A stretch of 6,567 bases of DNA from Actinoplanes liguriensis (GTDB lineage: Bacteria > Actinomycetota > Actinomycetes > Mycobacteriales > Micromonosporaceae), in contig KL571354.1 in NCBI GenBank assembly GCA_000715855.1, forward strand, positions 12,633 through 19,199. Reading direction: 5' to 3'. Both the position numbers and the translations under genes were made by a program. Each line of letters starts with the position of its first letter. The stretch's first letter is position 1. Positions 1 to 5,295 of this stretch are shown here, piece by piece. Under the pieces are notes generated by a model that searched no databases, had not been told where the DNA came from, and saw only the letters and a list, made by a program, of their open reading frames with translations.

Positions 1-17
1 ATGTGTATAAGAGACAG
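1..17. other. Residual Tn5 mosaic-end / Nextera sequencing adapter
   Basis: The first 17 bases, ATGTGTATAAGAGACAG, match the last 17 bases of the 19-base Tn5 mosaic end AGATGTGTATAAGAGACAG used in tagmentation libraries. The match stops exactly where normal high-GC coding sequence of the ABC ATPase begins. This is almost certainly untrimmed adapter at a contig end, not genomic DNA and not a transposon. A reading frame that starts inside it gives the peptide MYKRQ, a familiar sign of adapter read-through in predicted proteins. Confidence 0.95.
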
Positions 18-910
18 GTCTCGCTGCGGCCGGCGCCGAGCAGGCCGCCCAGGCCGACCACCTCGCCGGGGCGCACGTCGAAGCTGATGTCGTCGAGCCG
101 GGGGCGGCTGGTCAGGCCGGACACCCGCAGGACCGGCTCGCCCTCCGGGGTGCTCTGCGGTGACTCGGAGAAGCTGGTGAAGTCCGCCCCGAACTCGCGG
201 CCGAGCATCAGCGAGACCAGCGTGCGCCGGTCGAGATCGGCCATCCGGCCGGTGTGCACGAGCTTGCCGTCGCGCAGGATCGTGACCGCGTCGCACACCC
301 GGTAGAGCTCGTCCAGCCGGTGCGAGACGTAGACGATGCCGATGCCCGCGGTGTGCAGCTCGCGGATCACCCCGAACAGGGTCTCCACCTCGCGCGGCTC
401 CAGCGACGAGGTGGGCTCGTCCATCACCACGACCCGGGCGTCGACCATGACGGCCCGGGCGAGCGCGACCATCTGCTGCGCGCCCAGGGCCAGGGTGCCG
501 AGGCGGCGGCGGACATCGGTGCGTACGCCGTAACCGGCCAGGATCTCGGTGGCCTCGGCGACCATCCGGGCCTCGTCCAGCAGCCCGAACCGGTTGCGCG
601 GCTCCCGGCCGAGGAACAGGTTGTGCGCCACGCTCATCAGCGGGACGAGGTTGACCTCCTGATAGATGGTCGAGATACCGGCCCGCTGGGCGTCCAGCGG
701 GGTGGCGAACCGGGCCGGCTCGCCGCGGTAGCGCAGCTCGCCACTGTCCGGCTGGTAGACCCCGGTGAGCACTTTGATCAACGTCGACTTGCCGGCGCCG
801 TTCTCCCCCACCAGCGCGTGCACCTCGCCCGGGTTCAGGGTGAAGGACACCCCGTCCAGGGCGCGTACGCCGGGGAAGGTCTTGGAGACGCCGGAGACTT
901 CCAGCAGCAT
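18..910 (-). CDS. Sugar ABC transporter ATP-binding protein (YtfR/MglA/RbsA type), 3' end missing
   Basis: This is the cytoplasmic ATPase of a CUT2-type sugar importer; it should hydrolyse ATP to drive uptake through a permease encoded beyond the contig end. The 297 visible codons, read leftward from ATG at 910, hold a complete first nucleotide-binding domain. It has Walker A GENGAGKST (35-43), Q-loop Gln84, a signature-like LGAQQ (142-146) in place of LSGGQ, Walker B VVVMDEP (160-166) and the switch His197. A second domain begins at about residue 259 and stops at GLLGAGRSE, where the adapter starts. Family members have about 500 residues, so about 40% is missing. The segment YQEVNLVP and the following GREPRNRFGLLD resemble E. 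coli YtfR (galactofuranose uptake) as I remember it, but the substrate is unproven. The start is fixed by a strong GGAGGAGG site just upstream. It lies 65 bases after the binding-protein gene, in one operon. Confidence 0.95.
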
Positions 911-932
911 GAGCCGCCCTCCTCCGTGCCGG

Positions 933-961
933 CGGGTGCCCGGTTCATCCCCGGACACCCG
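933..961 (-). repeat. Strong imperfect hairpin between binding-protein and ATPase genes
   Basis: CGGGTG (933-938) pairs with CACCCG (956-961). After one C/A mismatch (939/955), CCGG (940-943) pairs with CCGG (951-954), leaving a 7-base loop. In the leftward operon transcript this sits between the stop of the binding protein and the Shine-Dalgarno site of the ATPase. No run of T follows in the direction of transcription, so it does not look like a full intrinsic terminator. In ABC operons such structures often stabilise the upstream mRNA segment so that more binding protein than ATPase is made; that role is inferred here. Confidence 0.6.
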
Positions 962-963
962 AT

Positions 964-977
964 TGGGAGCGCTCTCT
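964..977. promoter_or_regulatory. Possible LacI-family operator (CebR-like box)
   Basis: TGGGAGCGCTCTCT matches 12 of 14 positions of the palindromic box TGGGAGCGCTCCCA bound by the sugar regulator CebR in Streptomyces. The core GAGCGCTC (967-974) is a perfect palindrome. The box overlaps the last codons and stop of the binding-protein gene and lies about 54 bases upstream of the ATPase start. That fits a sugar-responsive repressor acting inside the operon, as a roadblock or on an internal promoter. No LacI-family gene is in the window, and AGCGCT is common in high-GC DNA, so a chance match is possible. Confidence 0.3.
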
Positions 978-2067
978 AGTACGCGCTGCCGATGTCGGTC
1001 TTGGCGTTCGACTCGTCGTAGGCACGGTCCTGGATGACGATGTCCTGGCCGACCGGCTCGCCGCCGAAGAACTTCGTCGCGGTGTCGAAGGCCAGCGGCC
1101 CGAAGCGCGGGTTGGACTCGATCACCGCGGAGACCCAGCCGTCCACGATGCCCTGCACCGCGCCCTTGGTGCCGTCGATCGAGACGATCTTGACGTCGCC
1201 GGCCTTCTTGCCGGCGCCCTTGAGCGCGGTGATCGCGCCGAGCGCCATCTCGTCGTTCTCGCCGTAGATGCCGTTGATGTTCGGCTTGGACTGCAGCAGC
1301 TGCTCGGCGACCTTCTGCCCGTCCTCCCGGGAGAAGTTGCCGGTCTGCTCGAACGTGATCTTGATGTCCGGCGCGACCTTGGCGATCTCGTCCTTGAAGC
1401 CGCTGGTCCGCAGCGTGGTGACGTTGTTGCCGGGAGCGCCCAGCAGGATCGCCACCTCGCCCTTGTTGCCCAGCGACTTGGCCAGCGCGTCGGCGGCCCG
1501 CTTGCCCTGCTCGGCGAAGTCGGAGCCGATGAAGGTCAGGTAGTCCTTGCAGGCGGTCGCGTTGATCTTCCGGTCGATCGTGATGATCGGGATGTGCTTC
1601 GCCGTCGCCTTGGCGAACACCGAGTCCCAGCCGTCCGAGTTGAGCGGCGCGATCACCAGCAGCTGCACGCCCGCATCGATCATCTGCTCGACGTCGGCGA
1701 TCTGCTTGTTGAATTGTGAGTTCGCGTTCGAGGTCTTGAGGTTGGTGATGCCCAGCTTCGCGGCCTCGTCCTTGATGGACTTCGTCTCGGCGATCCGGAA
1801 CGGGTTCGCCTCCTTCTCCGACTGGGAGAAGCCGACGGAGGCGGTCTTCAGGTCGAGCTTGGACGCGCCGTACTGATCCAAGGCACAGGTCGCGGAGCCG
1901 GCCGAGGCGGACTGGACCACCTGCGCCGCCGACGGGGCGGGACCCGCCGCCACGGTGTCCCCGGAGTCCTCGCTCTTCGCGCAGGCGCCCGAGCCGAGCA
2001 GCAGGGCGGCTGCCGCGAAGGTGGCGGCAAAGGTTTTAGGGCGCACGAAACTGACGTAATTGAACAT
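976..2067 (-). CDS. Sugar ABC transporter substrate-binding lipoprotein (YtfQ-like, Peripla_BP_4)
   Basis: This 363-residue extracellular binding protein should capture a sugar and deliver it to the permease of the importer whose ATPase follows. The N-terminus has a basic residue pair, a hydrophobic stretch (13-24) and then GSGAC, with Cys29 the likely lipidated residue; the lipobox is weak because Ser replaces the usual Leu at -3. A linker rich in Ala, Ser and Gly (about 30-60) precedes the two-lobed fold. Features shared with E. coli YtfQ, from memory, are VGFSQ (78-82), Arg91 with AET, IDRKI (164-168), GENDEM (269-274), SIDG (296-299) and a C-terminus ending in Tyr. Cys61 and Cys173 could form a disulfide. 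The ATG at 2067 has GAGGGGG four bases upstream. It is the first gene of the operon, with the hairpin and operator-like box at its 3' end. Galactofuranose or another pyranose/furanose sugar is a guess. Confidence 0.93.
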   Translation of the reverse strand: MFNYVSFVRPKTFAATFAAAALLLGSGACAKSEDSGDTVAAGPAPSAAQVVQSASAGSATCALDQYGASKLDLKTASVGFSQSEKEANPFRIAETKSIKDEAAKLGITNLKTSNANSQFNKQIADVEQMIDAGVQLLVIAPLNSDGWDSVFAKATAKHIPIITIDRKINATACKDYLTFIGSDFAEQGKRAADALAKSLGNKGEVAILLGAPGNNVTTLRTSGFKDEIAKVAPDIKITFEQTGNFSREDGQKVAEQLLQSKPNINGIYGENDEMALGAITALKGAGKKAGDVKIVSIDGTKGAVQGIVDGWVSAVIESNPRFGPLAFDTATKFFGGEPVGQDIVIQDRAYDESNAKTDIGSAY

Positions 2068-2079
2068 GGAGCCCCCTCA

Positions 2080-2093
2080 AAGCCAAACGGCTT
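2080..2093 (-). repeat. Small perfect hairpin next to the binding-protein ribosome site
   Basis: AAGCC (2080-2084) and GGCTT (2089-2093) form a 5-base-pair stem with a 4-base loop. In the leftward transcript the stem ends one base before GAGGGGG, the Shine-Dalgarno site of the substrate-binding protein. It could tune translation or stabilise the 5' end of the mRNA, or be a protein-binding half-site pair. The short stem makes chance occurrence possible. Confidence 0.35.
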
Positions 2094-2111
2094 CACACGC
2101 AAACGTTGTTT

Positions 2112-2139
2112 ATCCTGCACTCGTCCGATCAGGATTGAA
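2112..2139 (-). promoter_or_regulatory. Candidate promoter of the ABC importer operon
   Basis: Read leftward, TTCAAT (2139-2134) as a -35 and CAGGAT (2117-2112) as a -10 are separated by 16 bases, about 45 bases upstream of the binding-protein start. The -10 resembles the TAGGAT type common in actinomycetes, but the -35 matches TTGACA at only about three positions. AACGTT (2102-2107) lies immediately downstream, where a LacI-family repressor could block transcription. This is a weak prediction. Confidence 0.3.
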
Positions 2140-2286
2140 CACATTCACCCATCGACGCTCGTGATCTGTCAAGACCCCGAACTGTTACCGGGACGAAACG
2201 TGACGTCAGCGCAACGTAGTGAGCGTTAACACGGACAGTGCCGCCGGACAAATGCTGATTTGAGGGCATCGACATTTCCGCGAATG

Positions 2287-2310
2287 CCACCGGGCCAGGC
2301 AGGCCGGTGG
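2287..2310. repeat. Inverted repeat upstream of the response-regulator gene
   Basis: CCACCGG (2287-2293) pairs with CCGGTGG (2304-2310). With G2294 bulged out, two more pairs form (CC 2295-2296 with GG 2302-2303), closing a 5-base loop. It ends 64 bases before the first ATG of the pilus-locus response regulator. It is either a folded 5' leader or a dyad operator for the rightward promoter. No T run follows, so it is not an obvious terminator. Confidence 0.45.
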
Positions 2311-2374
2311 ATAGCGTGAGCAGAGGCAGCGACGGGAAGAGTCGTCGCCGGATTCCTCGTGCACCGGGAGAGGA

Positions 2375-2788
2375 ATGATGTGGAAAGCAACCGAGCGGCA
2401 GGGGCCGGTCGTTCTCCTGGTGGAGGACGACGAGGACCTGCGTGAGCTCGCCGCACAGATGCTGGAGATGCGCGGGTTCGTCGTCCTCGTGGCGAAAGAC
2501 CCGGTCAGCGCCATCATGACGTGCCGGGTGCACAGCGGAGCGATCGACGTGCTGCTCACCGACCTGGGCCTGCCGGGAGTCTCCGGCGGGGAGCTGGCCC
2601 GCTCGGCCTCCGAGGTCCGGCCGGGCATGAAGATCGTCTACGTCTCCGGGGTCCCGGAGGAGATCGCCATCAAGAAAGGGCTGATCCGTGCCGGGTCGCC
2701 ATTCGTGGCGAAGCCGTATACGGCGGACCGGCTGGCCGGGATGTTGCGTACGGTTCTCGCCCAGGGAGCGGAGAGCTCCGCACGATAA
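2375..2788 (+). CDS. Stand-alone receiver-domain response regulator
   Basis: The 137-residue protein is almost entirely one phospho-receiver (CheY-like) domain with no output domain, so it should act by binding a partner when phosphorylated. Key residues are the acidic pocket Glu17-Asp18-Asp19, the phospho-acceptor Asp63 in LLTDLGLPG, Ser91 in the Thr/Ser switch position, and Lys113 in the KPYT motif. The segments DLGLPGVSGGEL, KIVYVSG and FVAKPYT resemble the receiver domains at the C-termini of hybrid histidine kinases more than those of DNA-binding regulators. Two ATGs are adjacent (2375 and 2378); GGGAG at 2366-2370 is four bases from the first and seven from the second, so the second may be used. 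It is the first gene of the Tad pilus cluster and is read in the same direction. No histidine kinase is in the window, so the partner is unknown. Confidence 0.9.
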   Translation: MMWKATERQGPVVLLVEDDEDLRELAAQMLEMRGFVVLVAKDPVSAIMTCRVHSGAIDVLLTDLGLPGVSGGELARSASEVRPGMKIVYVSGVPEEIAIKKGLIRAGSPFVAKPYTADRLAGMLRTVLAQGAESSAR

Positions 2789-3185
2789 CCGGGACCGGGG
2801 CGCCGCGGCGCTGGAGACCGCCATCGTGATGCCGGTGCTGCTGCTGATCCTGTTCGGGATCATCGACATGGGCCGGCTGCTCCAGCAGTACATCCAGCTC
2901 ACCGAGGCGGCCCGGGAGGGCGCCCGGCTCGGCGCCCTGAACGGCACGGCCGCGGCGGTGCACGCCAAGGTCAACGGCATCGTCGGCGCCACCGGGGCGC
3001 CGTCGGTGACCCAGACCGTCACGACCTGTTCGGCCACCTCGCTCGCCGGCGCCGACGCCGAGGTCGTGCTGACCCGCCGGTACCAGCCGATCACGCCGAT
3101 GGTGGCGCTGGTCAGGCTGGTCGGCGGGCAGACCATGGGCACGATCACGATGAGCGCGACCGGCGTGATGTCATGCGTCGGCTGA
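2688..3185 (+). CDS. TadE-like pseudopilin (start codon uncertain)
   Basis: This is a minor pilin-like protein of the Tad secretion system. The diagnostic segment is RDRG followed by AAALE at residues 35-43: a prepilin-peptidase site after Gly38 with Glu at mature position +5, then a hydrophobic helix (44-60, AIVMPVLLLILFGIID) that anchors it in the membrane and packs in the pilus. The extracellular part has two cysteines (114 and 163), probably a disulfide. The only canonical start upstream of the cleavage site is GTG at 2688, with GAAAGGG seven bases before it. It gives a 38-residue leader and a 101-base overlap with the receiver gene, both long for this family. GTG at 2826 has GGAG nine bases upstream but would delete the cleavage motif. 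The product is clear; the coding start is not. The 3' end overlaps the next gene by 13 bases. Confidence 0.85.
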   Translation: MPGRHSWRSRIRRTGWPGCCVRFSPRERRAPHDNRDRGAAALETAIVMPVLLLILFGIIDMGRLLQQYIQLTEAAREGARLGALNGTAAAVHAKVNGIVGATGAPSVTQTVTTCSATSLAGADAEVVLTRRYQPITPMVALVRLVGGQTMGTITMSATGVMSCVG

Positions 3186-4471
3186 TCCACGCCCTGTTCC
3201 CGCCCCGCGGCGAGCACGGCGTGATCACCGCGCTGGTCGCCGTCCTGGCCGGCGCCGGCGTCCTGCTCGGGATGGCGGCGCTGGTGATCGACATCGGCGC
3301 GCTCTACGCCGAGCGGGAGCAGTTGCAGAGCGGGGCCGACGCGGCGTCGTGGAAGGTCGCGCAGGCCTGCGCCGGCACGGCCGGCCGGGACCTGACGTCC
3401 GCCACCTGCACCGTCGCCGCGCAGCGGGACAACGCGCAGCGGTACGCCGACCGGAACGCCAAGGACCTCGTCTCGGACGTCCAGTTCTGCATCACCACCG
3501 TCTCCGCCGCCGGCGTCACCACCGCCGACGCCGGCTGCCCGAGCTCCTGGAACACCCCGGTCACGTGCCCCGCGCCGCCGAGCGCCTCCGGGCCGTACCG
3601 GTACGTCGAGGTCCGGACGTCCACCCGCAACAGCGACAACACCTCGGTGGTGCCGCCGCTGTTCGGGCGCGGTCTGGCCGGGTCGGCGTACCACGGGGCG
3701 AAGATGGGCGCCTGCGGCCGGGTCGCCTGGGGAGCTCCGGCGGTCACCGACGTCCTCGCGCTCGGCGTCTCCCGGTGCGACTTCCTGCGGCTGACCGGCG
3801 ACTACACGAGGTTCTTCGCCCCGCCGCCGCCCACCGGCCCGAACCCGCAGACCGGCGTCCACCCGCTGCTCGGCCTCTCCGACCCGACGGCCGGCTACAT
3901 CCCGATCAGCGACGGCATCCTCGCCACGTCCTGCCCGGCCGACGCCGGCGAGACCGTCGCCGGTTACACGTGGCTCGGGCAGCCGGACGGCCCGCCGGCG
4001 CTGCCGGGCCTGCTGCCGGTCAGCGCACCGGACGCCTCCTGCGAGCTGACCGGCATCCCGGCGACCGACGGGCCGGCGGACAGCTGGGTCGGCGGATTCA
4101 CCATCGGCCCCGGCAACGCCTCCGCCGCCACGGCCTGCCTCGACCGGCTGAACGTCCTGATCACCTCGGGGCAGCCGGTGCTGGTGCCGATCTTCGACAG
4201 GCAGGTGGCGGTGATCGGCACGCTGCCGTCGTACTACCGGATCGCCGGCTTCGCGCCGCTCGTCCTCACCGGCTACGAGAGCCCGGTCAGCGGCCCGGTG
4301 TCACCCGGATCCGCGGTCCCCTCGCTCGTGCCGGGGGCGCAGAGAGCGCTGTGCGCGGCGCAGTCCTGCCTCTACGGCTACTTCACCAGAGCGCTGGTCA
4401 CGGACCACGTACCGACGCGGTTCGCCACCTCGCGGTATTACGGCGCGATGGTGATCGGCCGTACGGGATGA
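3173..4471 (+). CDS. TadG-like pilus assembly protein, cysteine-rich
   Basis: This 432-residue protein matches the actinobacterial Tad/TadG-like pattern (PF13400, by motif memory). A short basic N-terminus ending RGEHG (12-16) is followed by one membrane helix (about 17-41) and the typical VIDIGALYAEREQLQSGADAA segment (38-58, given here only as landmark). The rest, about 370 residues, should lie outside the membrane. It contains 12 cysteines (66, 79, 106, 122, 132, 181, 202, 254, 290, 322, 394, 399), an even number that suggests disulfides. The region VLVPIFDRQVAVIG to YRIAGFAPLVLTGY (336-368) resembles the conserved C-terminal part of actinobacterial TadG-related proteins. The prepilin Glu+5 is absent after Gly16, so processing like TadE is doubtful. 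The ATG lies inside the end of tadE, which favours coupled translation. It probably works as a minor pilin or a pilus-anchoring surface protein. Confidence 0.85.
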   Translation: MRRLIHALFPPRGEHGVITALVAVLAGAGVLLGMAALVIDIGALYAEREQLQSGADAASWKVAQACAGTAGRDLTSATCTVAAQRDNAQRYADRNAKDLVSDVQFCITTVSAAGVTTADAGCPSSWNTPVTCPAPPSASGPYRYVEVRTSTRNSDNTSVVPPLFGRGLAGSAYHGAKMGACGRVAWGAPAVTDVLALGVSRCDFLRLTGDYTRFFAPPPPTGPNPQTGVHPLLGLSDPTAGYIPISDGILATSCPADAGETVAGYTWLGQPDGPPALPGLLPVSAPDASCELTGIPATDGPADSWVGGFTIGPGNASAATACLDRLNVLITSGQPVLVPIFDRQVAVIGTLPSYYRIAGFAPLVLTGYESPVSGPVSPGSAVPSLVPGAQRALCAAQSCLYGYFTRALVTDHVPTRFATSRYYGAMVIGRTG

Positions 4472-4494
4472 CCGGTGCCTGAGAAGGTGAAGTC

Positions 4495-5295
4495 ATGCGC
4501 CGCCGCATCCTGATCCTGCTGGCCGCGCTGGTGCTGGCCGGGATCAGCGGGGCGGCCGTCCTGTCCTACGCCCGGTCGGCCGACCGGCGCGCGCTCAGCG
4601 GCCGGGAGGGCACCTGGATCCTGGTCGCCGGGCAGCACATCCCGTCCGGGACCAGCGGCGCCGAGATCCGCGCCCGGGGCCTGACCGAGCGGCTCCTGGT
4701 CCCCACCGTCACCGTGCCCGCCGGGGCGCTGACCACCTGGGACAGCGCGCTCGACCCGCTCCGGCTCGGCGGGGACCTGCAGCCCCGGCAGCTCCTCATG
4801 CGGACGCTGTTCGTCCCGGCGTCACCGGCGCCGTCGCACACCGGGCGGATCCCGGTGCCCCGTAGGTCGCTCGCGGTCTCGGTGGCGCTCAACGTCGCCC
4901 CGCAGGTAGCCGGCAACATCACGCCCGGCGACCAGGTCGCGGTCTATTACACGTACCAGGCGAAGGTCCTGATGGCGGAGGACCACGAGACCATCCCGAT
5001 GACCGAGCTCCTGCTGCCGAAGGCACGGGTGATCACCATCGGGGAGGCGGAACCGGGTCAGGCCCCCGTGACGCCGTCGCCCTCGCCCACCCCCGGTCCG
5101 TCCGCCTCGGCCGGCGACAGCACCGCCGCGGTCAAGGAGATCCAGCGGTACGTCGTGACCCTGGCCGTCGGCGACACCGACGCCCTGCGACTCGTGCACG
5201 CCGCCCAGAGCGGATCGCTCTACCTGGCGCTGCTCGGCCCGAACGCCACCGCGAGCACCGGCCCGGCGATCGACACGAGCTGGGTCGTGCGATGA
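4495..5295 (+). CDS. cpaB: Flp pilus assembly protein CpaB/RcpC
   Basis: This 266-residue membrane-anchored protein takes part in assembly of the Tad pilus in the cell envelope. An N-terminal basic stretch (MRRR) and hydrophobic helix (5-24) form the anchor. A SAF domain (about 41-107) begins WILVAGQHIPSGT and ends at QPRQLLMRTLF. The RcpC/CpaB domain follows (about 124-248), with RRSLAVSVALN, the hallmark PGDQVAVYY (144-152) and VTLAVGDTDALRLVHAA (221-237). A Pro/Ser-rich insertion (191-206) interrupts the RcpC part and is probably a flexible surface loop. The start follows the tadG stop by 23 bases, with AAGGTGA a few bases upstream. The stop overlaps the next start (ATGA), as is typical of a translationally coupled cpaB-cpaE pair. 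In Gram-negative bacteria CpaB works with an outer-membrane secretin; none is expected in an actinomycete, so its exact role here is less clear. Confidence 0.88.
   Translation: MRRRILILLAALVLAGISGAAVLSYARSADRRALSGREGTWILVAGQHIPSGTSGAEIRARGLTERLLVPTVTVPAGALTTWDSALDPLRLGGDLQPRQLLMRTLFVPASPAPSHTGRIPVPRRSLAVSVALNVAPQVAGNITPGDQVAVYYTYQAKVLMAEDHETIPMTELLLPKARVITIGEAEPGQAPVTPSPSPTPGPSASAGDSTAAVKEIQRYVVTLAVGDTDALRLVHAAQSGSLYLALLGPNATASTGPAIDTSWVVR

Larger units (their letters stand above)
2068..2374. other. Divergent intergenic region between ABC importer and Tad pilus locus
   Basis: These 307 bases separate two divergent operons and hold no convincing gene. The left part (about 2079-2260) is clearly richer in A and T than the flanking genes, as expected for promoters. 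Seen in it are a small hairpin next to the binding-protein Shine-Dalgarno site (2080-2093), AACGTT (2102-2107, a core shared by many LacI-family operators), the 8-base palindrome TGACGTCA (2201-2208), and a larger inverted repeat (2287-2310). For the rightward operon the only -35-like element noted is TTGAGG (2260-2265), without a good -10 partner. No tRNA, CRISPR repeat or riboswitch-like structure was recognised. Confidence 0.7.

Noticed and set aside
3..305. Open frame on the plus strand beginning MYKRQ
   Set aside because: It starts inside the Nextera adapter and runs antisense to the ABC ATPase gene; its protein is Arg/Ser/Pro-rich with no domain.
933..961. Intrinsic terminator after the binding-protein gene
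   Set aside because: The hairpin is strong, but no T tract follows on the transcribed strand and the ATPase gene with a good ribosome site begins only 23 bases later.
254..979. 241-residue plus-strand open frame
   Set aside because: It lies antisense to the ATPase, whose Walker A, Walker B and switch motifs are clear. The frame is open only because of high GC.
2243..2250. GCCGGACA as a -10 of a motility-sigma (FliA/WhiG-type) promoter for the pilus operon
   Set aside because: It resembles the GCCGATAA-type element, but the nearest TAA(A/C)-like -35 is only about 13 bases away, so spacing is too short.
2375..3185. Programmed frameshift fusing the receiver to TadE
   Set aside because: A +1 shift near 2788 would join the frames, but no slippery site is evident and TadE needs a short free leader for prepilin-peptidase cleavage.
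2129..3862. 577-residue minus-strand open frame across the receiver, tadE and part of tadG
   Set aside because: It is antisense to three genes with recognisable domains, has Arg/Gly/Ala-rich low-complexity sequence and spans the intergenic region. It is a GC-driven shadow.
3349..4482. 377-residue plus-strand frame overlapping tadG
   Set aside because: It is extremely Arg-rich with no domain, while the tadG frame has the TadE/G-like membrane segment and family motifs.
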